Assembly (NCBI GenBank): GCA_003993805.1
Contig: RSEF01000004.1
Span: 77,054,650 to 77,118,649, forward strand
DNA: 64,000 nucleotides
Direction of reading: 5' to 3'
Source of the DNA: Himantopus leucocephalus
Taxonomy: Eukaryota; Chordata; Aves; Charadriiformes; Recurvirostridae
Part shown: positions 33,873 through 45,924 of the stretch, in pieces
Layout: each line of letters opens with the position of its first letter
Numbering within the stretch: position 1 is the stretch's first letter
Program-made: the position numbers and the translations under genes
Notes under the pieces: model-generated
Databases searched by the model: none
What the model was told of the DNA's origin: nothing
The model's input: the letters and a program-made list of their open reading frames with translations, nothing else

Positions 33873-34765
33873 AACATACGTTCATTTCCAGCTAAGTTTG
33901 ACATCACATGACAAGGCTAAGGTTATAAAAGAAAAAAGTGCATGAATAGCAAGTTAAGGACATGGTTTAACGTTATTAAAATGCTGACAAAGTACGAATG
34001 AGAAGTGACTTNTTAAAATGCTGACAAAGTATGAATGAGAAGTGACTTTCATTCTCAGTCCTTGAGTGATCACCTCAGGATGATCTTTTGCTGATCGTTA
34101 AATGTAATGTTTCGTTTTGAGTATTTTGACAGGCTGGAAGTAGTTAATGTGAAGAAAATGTTTTTTTCTTGCTTTCCTTCTGTTCGTACTCTATCCATCC
34201 CTTCATTCATTTGGTTTCTGTCGTAACACTGGAAAGGTGAAGAGTTCAGCATCTGGCTTTCAAGGCATCCTGGAGCTAGTGATGCTTCTGAAGCAGCATA
34301 TTCATTCTTCTAAAGCAGGAAGCATTAACTTTGCACAAGTCAGATTTTTGTTTATGTATTTTTGCTGATACGGTGTAATAAACTGAATATTTTTGCTGAT
34401 AGAATGAACTGGAAGAGTTAAAAATATGGGCATACATACAGAGATATCATTAATTTTATGGCAGTACATCTTTATTGGGAAGCATAAGTCTTTTAAAGCT
34501 GATTCTGTATATGGAAATATTTCAGGTAGTTGTTTTCATAGCATGAATATCTATTTTTTTTCCTTTTAATCCCAACTTAGCGATAATTATTTATGCTAAA
34601 TCATAATTGTTAACAAATAGGTGCCTTAAAACAAGTAGCTTAAATTTTGTGATGACAGTGGTATTCTCTTTTAGAGACAGATGAAGTTTTGTTAGTTGTG
34701 CAGCTGACATCCATGACTTCTGGGAAGGTGCTTAAATAAACACAGTCGGGTATTACAGACTTGCA
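33873..34765. other. AT-rich intergenic DNA
   Basis: No exon recognised. It includes the single-N duplication at 33,976-34,048. Confidence 0.6.
33976..34048. repeat. 36-bp direct repeat across a single N (assembly artefact)
   Basis: Copy 33,976-34,011, one N at 34,012, then copy 34,013-34,048, with one C/T difference. An immediate repeat split by exactly one N is what an unmerged contig overlap looks like. Confidence 0.85.
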
Positions 34766-34890
34766 CAGAAAGGGTGAGGTTGGAAGGGACCCTGGAGGTG
34801 ACCTTGGCCAACCCCCTGCTCAAGCAAGGCCACCTGGAGCCTGTTGCCCAAACCATGTCCAGATGGCCTTTGAGTATCTCCAAAGTGGGA
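34766..34890 (-). mobile_element. CR1 LINE 3' fragment, reverse strand
   Basis: Contains GAGGTTGGAAGGGACCCTGG, GGCCAACCCCCTGCTCAAGC, GCCACCTGGAGCCTGTTGCC and a TTTGAGTATCTCCAA block, a known-looking avian CR1 3' UTR variant distinct from the other copies here. The AATCATAG tail is lost. Confidence 0.85.
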
Positions 34891-37800
34891 GGTATCAAAT
34901 GTGTGAGGACTTATTTAAGCTGTCAGTCAGAAGTACCTCCCTGGTACTATCTGATGCACTCAGGTTTAGGCTTAAAAACATAAATGTACATAAATGACTC
35001 CCCATGTGGACAGAACCTATTGTAACTTGAGATTTGTATGTCGGATGTGCATTCATAACCTGTGGTTGAACCCTCAAAGTTGCTTACAAATGAGGGGCTT
35101 TGTAGAACAAAGAAGAAGCCAGGACACCAGTTTGTAAAATAGGAGGTCAACAGAGGATAACTTTAGTTCAAAGCATGCAAATATTCTGTAAAACAGAAAT
35201 CCCTCAAAACGACTTTATGAAAGTCTAAGTAAGAAACTCAAAGGATTGTTCTTCATGCAGAATCATGTGAAATCAAGACAGCAGGTTTTCCTTAGGAAAA
35301 AAATGGGGTTTGTTTGATTAGAATCAACTAGCTTATGTGTTGGGGAAGTGTAATTCCCAGCAGAAGTTTATTTCTCAGTTTGAGTTCAGCACCTGTATTT
35401 ATTTACTTATTTTGCATATGTTTGGAGGCTGCTGGGATTACTAGTATGTTTGGTAGTAGGTAGCATAATGCCGTGTTGTAATCTTTATTCATGGAATTTT
35501 AAACTTCAGTTCTGTTCATGAGACCTGCCTTCAGGCCCTCTATTTTTCTCCCTGCCTTTGAGACCCGTTGCATCATGCAGTGACGTTCCTCACGAGTACG
35601 TATTTCAACTCAGTTTCCCAACCATTATTTCAGTTTTCAGCTGTGATCCTCTATCCTACTTGTGCTCTCACCTGCAAAATACTGTTGTGGCTAACAGAAA
35701 CTTCCTTTCGGTCCACTGCTGGTACTTTTTAATGTCCTGCTTGATAATGGTAGATCAGACTTATCGCTAAGTAGGTTGGATTGTGTTAGCTTGATGCTGC
35801 GGTGGGGATGAAACTAAACTGTTGATGAATGTGGACCCTGTCTAACTGCTGGAGTAGCCGAGCATAGTTAACCGGTGAGCTGTTAAATACAGCCAGAACA
35901 AATTAAGCCAGAAGCTACTGAGTTTATGTGACTGAAGTTAAACAATACAAAGATCTGCTCTTAAGTCTCAAACTCAGGATCAGTTTATTAGGGCTTATCA
36001 CATGAACACCTATCAGCTAACCTGTAACGACTGCTTGTGAGTATAGGCTTAGCCTGTGACAAATGTCAAGTAATTTATCTTGGAGTCTGCTTTTAAGATA
36101 AGACTGAGTCAGAGTAACTGTGGTCTGCAGCTAGTAGGGATGGTCTGCTTTTCGGAGCACTGAGGCCCATCTGACTTGATAATGGGAGGTGGGAGCCCAC
36201 AGTGGAAAAGTTGAGCATCCTGTACTTTTATGAGAGGCGGTAGGAGCATGCAGGGGTAGAAGGCTTGGGAATGGAGAAGCATGAGACTGCTACGCTTTTG
36301 GTGTCATCCTGAGGTTAGATGGGTTCAGCCATATCTTAAAACCACACTCTTAATTTAGATAAAGTTGCATTTTTGCTGCAGGCTAGAGTCGTATGCACGG
36401 GGTCAGTTAACACCAGCCCATTAAATCTGTCCTAAACGTGTTTGGGTGCCTGAGTCCATAGTAGAGAACAATGGTATCTGCAAGGACGTTAATTAAGAGT
36501 CACACCTCAATTCATTATGCAGGAACTTTCCCTTATAGTATAGGTAGGCTTCCTCAGGATGAGGTGTAATTCCATGATGAAAGATTAGGAGAAGGTTTTG
36601 AAATCTGCCTCTCTGAGCTCTGGAGCGTCTCAAATGTAGGTAGCAATTTTTCCTTTTCCTTCAATTTAAGAAAACCTCGGAAAGGAATACCTCGGGCAGC
36701 TTTATCGTGCTTTGAATTACATGGTGCCAGATTTCACATTGCTCCTGCTTGGCAAAATTGAGCAGTAGTCAGCTTTGCAGAATTTCTGTGTTGGCTGAGA
36801 TCAGATGAGATGTCCCGTTTGAATAATTAAGATCAACAGAGATTAAATCTGCTTACATGAATCTTGGTTTTAATTATTTTTCATAAGAGAAATAAGGATT
36901 GGTGCTAGACATTCAAAAGGTCATGTGTAATTTATTTTGCCAACAAAGCTAATAAACTATGCCTTGTTTATACTTATTTGAACAGTTATATGCTTTGGGA
37001 AATTTATTGTTCTAACTGTTCGACTTCTTAAAAGATAACACATTTAATTTTTACATAAACAAAATGACAGTTAAACCTTAGGTGTCCCGAAAGCCATTGA
37101 AGATTAACTGTAGAACTGAAATTTCTGTACCAAGTAGAGAACTGAACCAGAACTGAATTACTGTGTACGAAAAGGAGTAAGAAGTAGAGAAAATAATTTT
37201 ATGAAACTAAAACTAATATCAATATAGACTGTTATAATTTTGCATTTAATGTTGACTAGTTCTGAGTCAAAGAAATGAAGTATTTTGGAATATACTATTT
37301 TAAAGTTTTGATTTTAATCCATTTTGCAACTTCCTACTTGTTAATATATAATAATCACCATATAGTGTGACTGAAGGTGTTGGGTCCCTGTCCATAACAG
37401 AATTGCCCTAAATATAAGGGAGCAGAAGTTTGCAGAAAAAAAATTGAGTTCTTATTTTTCCTGATTTACTTTGGTGCAATTCTGATTGTGACTAATATAT
37501 TTACACCAATGAAATGCCTAATCCTTTGAGGTGAGAGATTACCACACCTGGTTCTCATTGTTTTTTTTAAAAAACTTTATTTCTTCAGAAATAAGCCAAC
37601 AAGGAAATGAACGGAGTAAGAATATTGGACTTTATTACATACGAATATGCCTTTGGTCTGTTATTATTTAAATGCACACTTGAGAGTGGGAAGAGCAGGT
37701 GAGCTGATACCAGGGTTGTACCCTTTCGGATGAGTTCCTTGGCAAAGAAGAGAGTCATTTCCCACTGGTAGATGTGTGAGGACAGACCTGGGTTGCTTCT

Positions 37801-40800
37801 GACTACTAGACTTACTTCTCAGGTCTCTGAAGTTTGGTGGGCTCAACACCTCACCAATACGTCTACTTCAGTAGAATTTTTCTCTGTACGGTATTTTCTC
37901 ATGTTTATGTCATCTTAGATTGTGAGAAGTTAGGGCTTACACAGCTTGCCTTGTGAGACTGTTCTCCAGTTCGTTAGATGTCACTTTTCCGTCAGATTTC
38001 CACATCAATGAACTGCTGTTTTCTCCATTTTTTCTCATCGTGTCCCATGTGACGCACAAAGTAGTTCATGTACCTATCAATTCTTAGCCAGCTTATTTAT
38101 AAATGTTTACTGCCCCCTTTTTCCCAGTTGTTTTCTGGTGTTTACATTTTAATTTATAATTTGGTTTTCTCAGCTTTCTGCCATTTGTGTGGCTGCAGCT
38201 CACACTTTTTATCTGTTTCACTGGTTTGAGTTGCATAACAAAAACTATTTCTGCTTTGAAGTATCCTGGTAATGTCCGATTCCCCTGTGCTAAACTTAGA
38301 TGTAAACAAAACGTTGGACATCTTGCAGTGCTACCCAATGACTACATAAGTATGATAGACACTGTTATTAAAGACAGTTTAAAAGTAATAGTATAATTTC
38401 TTGAGTTAAATGTGTTTAAGTGGAAATTTGTACTTAATTTTTAATAATTTTAATTCCTACCAATTACTCTATGTGCACTTGTTTTAATTTTTTTAAAACC
38501 TTTTTCTAAGTTGTCCTAACTGTAGAACCAATCTCTATCTCTTTTTTTTTTGAGTGTAATATGATGGATTTGTGTTCTGTTTGTCAGGTCTTCAGCACTC
38601 CAGGTCTCCTCGCTTTGGTGAGGATATTTGTTTTAAAAACTCCATAAAATACAAATTTCCTGGTACTGGTGTGTATACCTCAGTTAAATAAAAATCCATA
38701 ATAAGAACTTTGGATGTTACACACAAGTCAGAAGGTTAAATGCACAGTGCAGTAAGAGAGGGAGATGTACTGTAAGCAACTTGTTTTTGAATGTAAAAGT
38801 TACACCTGAAACTTGCCAGGAAACTGCATCGCTGATGAAGATGAAATTAACGGGCTCATTTGGTGCCCAAACTCTCAGTAACTTAACTTCAATGCCAGCC
38901 CAGCCCAAACTACGAGAGGCAGTAAGTTCTGCTTTGACCATAAAAACTTACTTTTAATGCACGTCCTTCTTTCAAGCAGCCGTACGTGTTCACACGTCTC
39001 CATCCATGACTCCTGTAACCAGACTTTAGGCTTCTGATACGTACCAACAAAACGAGACCCCACTTAACGGCTGTGGCATGAGTAAGAACTGGTGTTTTGA
39101 AACCCCAGATCTTTAATGTTAAGGTAACCTGGTTTCTTTGCTAACAAATATCATCGGGCAAGTAGCCTCAGATGTCTTAGCCACGTGAGGCTCATGAGTA
39201 GTTTCAAGCGCGGTTTCTGTGCTGGGACCAGAAGCAGGGTGTGGTGTTATGAAGTTGTTGGGTAATGCAAATCTCTAATTGTGGGATGAAGTGAGGCGGC
39301 AGCCACTACTGCGCTGCCTTTCCCAGGTCCTCCTGGCCTCCCAGCAGGGAGACAGATCCCACAGGGAGCTGTTACCAGCTTCTGGTGGAGGATTTCCACA
39401 GTCTTCCCTCCTGGTGGCTCTTCTTCCTCTCTGTGAGGAGCACAGTTTTGTGACTCCTGGTCATGTGAAGGTTTTGGCGGGTGGATCCAGGAATTAAACT
39501 GAGTTCAGATTCTGTGTATAATATTGTATTTAATAAAGAGGAAAACTAGTTGTTGTGGCATCTGAGCCTTTTAAAATACATTGTGGGGTTAATTACATAA
39601 AAAATAAGAGAGAATATTTATATATGTAGGTGTATACCTCTCCATCCCCGTTTGTCTGACTTGGGACAATCGAGTTATGCTAATAGAAGCAGACTGTAAA
39701 GAAAATAAAAAGGAATTTCTCAGGTGCAATTTCTTAACAATTTTTTCTGTGTAAGGTTGCATTCATTATGTAGTGGATGATCCGAATGTATCGCAAGGAG
39801 CCAGAGTTCTGTGTCTTTTGACTAGATGTTGCAGTACTTGTAACGGTTTTCTCTTAAGGTCATGCAAAGACATCTTGGGTGGGGGGGGAAGGTCCTGCTT
39901 TTCAGGAAACATACATTTCTCATAAAGTACCATATTCAGCCTTTCAAAAAGGAATTTTTAATAATTTAATTGTTATAACAATAATTCTGTTTTTAATAAC
40001 TCATATTAAAGTTTTGGCAGACTGGAAACTTGTATAATTAAATGTAGCTTTAAAATACAGTGCTCGGGAGGGTTGACATTTCGTAAACAGTGACAGTTTT
40101 TTTGTCAATTATATGTTCGTAAATAGCAAACAATTGTTATTTATAGGAATGAGAGATTGCTCATGTTCTCATACATTACTACTGCCCCACTTCGTAGGGT
40201 AATATTTGGGTTGTCTCACAGTTGTTTCATATCCATTATTACACAGGATGATTGAAATTGCATTGCTTGCTTTTTCTGCATTAAACTTCTTCAGAGATTT
40301 TTATTTTGATGCTTTTGTGCTGCAAGGTTAACTAAAGAAGCACAAAAATAATGGCGATTATTCTCTGGTCAGCTCACTTCCCCTATACCTCCATCAGTGT
40401 ATCATGGGCTGATTTCCACTCTTAATTCCAAGCTTGCCTGTAGTCACTTTATAGTGTTAAAACTGGTTTTAGTCAGACTGCCATAGAGGAAATGCAGGAT
40501 TTTTTTGGTCTAAATTGGATTTTCTTCATTTAGATACACAGCTCCTATGTGGACCTATCTATCTAGACACAAAGTGTCACCCAAGGATGTTTGGCTCAGT
40601 TAGGTGTTTTTGGTAGCCCTTTTGTTGTATTGTTTCAGCCTGCATCTTGAGCATTCTTGAGATAACATTCAGGTGCTTTATCTATAATCAGATGATTTGT
40701 ATGTAAAGTATTCACCCAATGGCTTGTCTTTGGTTTTTAGATAGCAGAGCATTGCTTTGTGAAATTGCAGTTGTTTAAGAACTGGAAAAGGGAAGTGATA

Positions 40801-43800
40801 GAAAAGGGGTGATTTTTTTTTTTTTTTCTGTTGACGTATGAGTTCACTCCTGAAATAATGGAATGACTTTAGAGTAGCGAAGTAATAAAAATCTTACCCA
40901 TTCCAGGGACTTCTGTGAATTTTTTGGATGGAGTCGTACAATTTGATTCACTTTGCTGCCGCCTCCTTCATGGAGTTGTCTATAACAGCAATCTACCATT
41001 AGTATGTTTTTTTTGGCCTGTAGTCGTAATTCAGCAGTACAGAAGGCAAGTGTGTGGCAAGTGGTTCTTGTGATTATTTAAAAAAAAAAAAAAGGGGGTG
41101 GGGGTGTCATATTGCAAAAACACGATATGGCCAAAAGTGAAACCGAGAAGTGGTTCCATGAGCCCTTTCCACTTGTAAGGGGGGCCTTATGCCATACCTT
41201 CTCCTCCTGCTTGTGGGTTTTCTTGAGCTTCCTTCCACCCAGAGTCAAAACACCTGAGGGAAACCGGGAGGAGTTTCAGTCCTACAAAGCAGCTTTGCTT
41301 TGGGTGCGTGTGCTTGAACTCAGTAGGAGAACTTTTGCTGTTTGCCTGGTTCCTGGCATTGCTTCCTAACCAGTGTAACCTTTTAAGGGGACACCATGTA
41401 GCAAGTGGAAAGAGATCTGATTACTGAATAGATTAATTCTCCATTGGATCAGTAGAAAATAATACATGATCAACTTTGCTAATTCACTAAAATGTTTGCT
41501 TTTCAAAATAAGTTGGAAATGAAGCAATGAGTTTCTCCTAAGATACTCACTGCTGTCTCAAGGGTGAGAATTGCGGTGGTGCGCAGACAGGTTTCCTGCT
41601 TTATAGCTGACTCCTTATTTCTGTTAACTGTTTCCATCCCTGGGCAGAGTGAGGGCAAAGAAAGGAAAACAGCTCTGTAGGTATCTTCCCTTCCCGCCCC
41701 CCCCCCGCATCTTAAGCCTTTCAGCTGCTTAGATATAAAGCAGCCTTTCTGCTGCTTTTATAAAAAAGCAGAAATCTTTATTAAAAAAAATTGGTCTGTG
41801 TGCGCAACAAGGGCTGTGGCTTTAGAAGGGGGCAAGGCGTTTGGTCAAAGTAGCTCTTGAGCTTCATGACGCTTTTTTCTGTAAGTGTTGTCAACAGGTG
41901 TTAGTAGCTGTGGTTGAGACTTTGCAAGACGAGTCTGCACATCTCAGATTAAAATTCTGCACGACTTGTTTCTCAGCCTCGCTAGTAGATATAAAAATGT
42001 CAATTAATTTGTATTTCCTAACTCAAATATAACATTAAGCAAATAGGATCTGTAGGGTTTAGTAAGTTTTCCTTGTCTTTGCTTTAATTTGGTTCTTGAT
42101 TACAGGTAGATTGGAAGGCTGGCACTAGGTTGGCCTAGAAATAGCTTATTTTGAGTAGGTAAAGCTGTTAATAAATCCACTTTTCTCTTCCGTCATACTT
42201 ACAGTGGAGTGCTATGGAGTTAAAGCCATCTGTCTTGTTAGGAGAGTTGATTTTAACAGCTAAGCTGTGGTATGTTGTGTTTTGTTTCCCTTAAGTCTTG
42301 GTAATGTGAGTTAAGATATTTCTTTCATTAGTCTGCAGTGTTTCAGATATGTAAATTGTGTGGCCTGAAGCTTTGTAGTGAAAGGACTGGCAAAGAGGAA
42401 ATTCCTTTCTTAAATAGTGTCACAATAAACTGTAATGTGTTTCGTGGCTTTCTGCCTCACAAGGTAAACCTAAATAGTAGCATGTGAATAAAAGTGGTGA
42501 AATAACCTTTTAAAGAGTTATAGCATTGCTTGTACAATGTAATTTTAAGGAATGAAGAAGGGGACAGGTAAGTTTAGTCCTAAAGCTTCATCTTCTAGGG
42601 TGTCTGTATCCAGTATGGAATTGCTCATTGAAGTTTCATAATTAAGACTTTAATTTAATAATCAGCTTTTCAGTATGAGGATGGTATTCAACCATAGGCA
42701 TCTCCAAATAGGCCCATCCAAAAAAACTAGCACATTCATTTAAAGCATGATAAACTCTATTTCAGAGAGTGCTATGGGGGATGGCAACAGGGAGCTTAAA
42801 GGATAAGGGAAAAAATAAACTGGTCTGTAGGATCCAAGTGCTCTGTTCTGCAGCAGTGGAATGAAAGAGAGTGTATTGGTAAATATTGTTCTAATGGGTA
42901 AAAATAATGTTCAGTATGGGTCACTGTTTCCTTTAAAGCTTAACAAAAACAATCTTTAGGAGAATGTTACCTGTTGACTTACTACTATTGTTGAACTTTT
43001 TTTTCAGAGTGAAGAAACTCCCAGATAGAAAGTTTAGAAAGAACATGAAACTTGCAGTATTCCGGGGGTGAAAGGACGTAGCGGTGGAGGTACCTTGCTC
43101 CGACTTGGACTCGGAGCCTGGTTCTGAACATGGGCAACCAAAGCTGGTTTGGGTACCAGTGTTGTAGGATTTTTTTGGTTTTTCCCTCTGAGGGGAAAAT
43201 GAAAGCAAGGATTGCAGTGTCTCAGTATGAGTTCAGAGGTGTGATTTCAAGTCCCGTTCTGGACTAAACCTGATACTTACTCTCTGTCAGCCCTGTTGTG
43301 AAAGGCTGTCAAGTCATTCGGACTGGGGCTTCGAGGGTGGGGGTGCGAGACTGCTAGGTGCACTGTACTCTTCTGTGCCGCTCACCGCGGGATGAGTGGA
43401 TCCATGCTGGCAGGACAGGCTGTCTGCACCAAGGAAAACATACTGGATTATATAAAGCTGGTGACTTGAGCAGTTTGCTGTAAACTGTTGTCAGTGTGGT
43501 GATTGTACAGTGAAGGTACCTGCATGGCTAAAGTGCATGTAGAGAGATGAATCTGTCACTTGGAGAACAATTTTGTTTTAATGTGTAAATATGCTAAAGC
43601 AGCAGTATTACATATACTAAACATTTAGATATTTCTAATTCTGTTATGCTGTTAGTTGAAGAAATAGGACTATCTAAGCTGTATTTGTTTGATATTTTTT
43701 AGTCATACTAGTGAGAAAGGTTTGTATGTGCTTTTTAAGGAATTAGTGAGTAATAACTCTTTGACAGGTACTCCTTTTTATTTCCATGGCAGCATGTTCT

Positions 43801-44536
43801 GTTTGCTATCATCACTGTTTCCTCTAATGTTCAGTTATTTTGTATGACATCTTTTTATCTTCCCTACTTCAGAATGAAGTACGAGTTAAAATATGGTGTA
43901 TGTCTTTCAAAACCATAAGAAAAGGTGAAAAATAGACAAAAAGGTGCCTTGGTATACCAGTTACTAAATTAATCTTTAAAAACACTTTTTCAGGTTTAAT
44001 AAAGCCATCTAATTAGACCAATTTTCATGTAAAAGTCTTCAGAGTTTGTTTAAACGGAACTGTTTGAGCAGTTAAAATTTTTATTTTCCTTAACTTCATG
44101 TTCAGCAGAAAGATATTTCCCCCCCCAATTTTAAAAATTACATAGCCTATCTGTCTCTTGAAGCTCTACTGTCTGATGAGTGACAGTAATACTGTTAAGA
44201 CTTTTCTGTTTGAAAGCTGTGTTATGCTTGAAGGCTTTTTATAGTAAAGTGAGTACTAACACCTATTGTCAGATTTTCCTTGGGAACTCTTTGTATGCTT
44301 ACTAGCAGTGATACAAAACCTGAGAATCTGAGTTACTTATCTTCACTGTTTAATGGTCTATGGAACCAAAAGATGTTCTGAATTTTCTTAGGCCACTGTG
44401 GACTAGTGTGGCTTCTCTACAAGTTATGTAATCCTGTTTTAGAAGAGTGTCTGGGTTTGTTTTATTTTGGTGGTGTGGTGGGGAACTGTGTGTTTGTCAG
44501 CTTCAGTTGGTTGACTGTGGAAGGAATGCATCCTCA
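34891..44536. other. AT-rich intergenic or intronic DNA, no gene recognised
   Basis: Nearly 10 kb with no repeat body and no exon I can defend. Minor features: a T15 run near 40,810, an A13-G5 purine run near 41,083-41,106 and a C11 run near 41,697-41,707. A few small islands of higher GC occur (about 39.3, 43.05 and 43.35 kb). Confidence 0.55.
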
Positions 44537-44881
44537 GGCGAACAGTATCCTAGGCTGCATCAGAAATGTGGCCAGCAGGTCAAGGGAACTGATTCTACGC
44601 CTCTACTCCACTCTGGTGAGACCCCACGTGGAGTACTGTGTCCAGCTCTGGAGCTCCCAGCGTAAGAAGGACATGGACCTGTTGGAGCAGATCCAGAGAA
44701 GGGACATGAAGATGCTGCGAGGGCTGGAGCACCTCTCCTATGAGGACAGGTTGAGAGAGTTGGGGTTCTTCAGNTCCCAGCGTAAGAAGGACATGGACCT
44801 GTTGGAGCAGATCCAGAGAAGGGACATGAAGATGCTGCGAGGGCTGGAGCACCTCTCCTATGAGGACAGGTTGAGAGAGTT
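44537..44881 (+). mobile_element. CR1 LINE ORF2 end, left of 1-kb gap
   Basis: The translated pieces NSILGCIRNVASRSRELI and YSTLVRPHVEYCVQLWSS, followed by [11 protein letters not shown], are the C-terminal part of CR1 ORF2. The copy is duplicated within itself by an assembly artefact and then enters the gap. Confidence 0.92.
44655..44881 (+). repeat. 107-bp identical direct repeat across a single N (assembly artefact)
   Basis: 44,655-44,761 equals 44,775-44,881 exactly. The two copies are offset by 120 bp, with one N at 44,774 just before copy 2. The perfect identity and the N argue for a failed overlap, not a biological duplication. Confidence 0.88.
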
Positions 44882-45881
44882 NNNNNNNNNNNNNNNNNNN
44901 NNNNNNNNNNNNNNNNNNNNNNNNNNNNNNNNNNNNNNNNNNNNNNNNNNNNNNNNNNNNNNNNNNNNNNNNNNNNNNNNNNNNNNNNNNNNNNNNNNNN
45001 NNNNNNNNNNNNNNNNNNNNNNNNNNNNNNNNNNNNNNNNNNNNNNNNNNNNNNNNNNNNNNNNNNNNNNNNNNNNNNNNNNNNNNNNNNNNNNNNNNNN
45101 NNNNNNNNNNNNNNNNNNNNNNNNNNNNNNNNNNNNNNNNNNNNNNNNNNNNNNNNNNNNNNNNNNNNNNNNNNNNNNNNNNNNNNNNNNNNNNNNNNNN
45201 NNNNNNNNNNNNNNNNNNNNNNNNNNNNNNNNNNNNNNNNNNNNNNNNNNNNNNNNNNNNNNNNNNNNNNNNNNNNNNNNNNNNNNNNNNNNNNNNNNNN
45301 NNNNNNNNNNNNNNNNNNNNNNNNNNNNNNNNNNNNNNNNNNNNNNNNNNNNNNNNNNNNNNNNNNNNNNNNNNNNNNNNNNNNNNNNNNNNNNNNNNNN
45401 NNNNNNNNNNNNNNNNNNNNNNNNNNNNNNNNNNNNNNNNNNNNNNNNNNNNNNNNNNNNNNNNNNNNNNNNNNNNNNNNNNNNNNNNNNNNNNNNNNNN
45501 NNNNNNNNNNNNNNNNNNNNNNNNNNNNNNNNNNNNNNNNNNNNNNNNNNNNNNNNNNNNNNNNNNNNNNNNNNNNNNNNNNNNNNNNNNNNNNNNNNNN
45601 NNNNNNNNNNNNNNNNNNNNNNNNNNNNNNNNNNNNNNNNNNNNNNNNNNNNNNNNNNNNNNNNNNNNNNNNNNNNNNNNNNNNNNNNNNNNNNNNNNNN
45701 NNNNNNNNNNNNNNNNNNNNNNNNNNNNNNNNNNNNNNNNNNNNNNNNNNNNNNNNNNNNNNNNNNNNNNNNNNNNNNNNNNNNNNNNNNNNNNNNNNNN
45801 NNNNNNNNNNNNNNNNNNNNNNNNNNNNNNNNNNNNNNNNNNNNNNNNNNNNNNNNNNNNNNNNNNNNNNNNNNNNNNNNN
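44882..45881. other. Assembly gap (1000 N)
   Basis: Exactly 1000 N, probably a nominal size. The two flanks are consistent with one CR1 interrupted by the gap, which would need only about 350 bp. Long open frames that cross it are meaningless. Confidence 0.95.
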
Positions 45882-45924
45882 TCTAGAGGTCCCTTCCAAC
45901 TCTAAAAATTCCGTGATTCCGTGA
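45882..45924 (+). mobile_element. CR1 LINE 3' tail, right of 1-kb gap
   Basis: AGAGGTCCCTTCCAACTCTA followed by two ATTCCGTG units, the 3' terminus of a + strand CR1, consistent with the copy entering the gap at 44,881. Confidence 0.88.

Noticed and set aside
42933..43208. 91-codon - strand frame near a small GC-richer island
   Set aside because: No known domain, no splice context, and a lysine/serine-rich tail from AT-rich DNA.
44406..45905. 499-codon open frame (and a 447-codon one on the other strand)
   Set aside because: Most of it is the 1000-N gap. The real part is CR1 ORF2.
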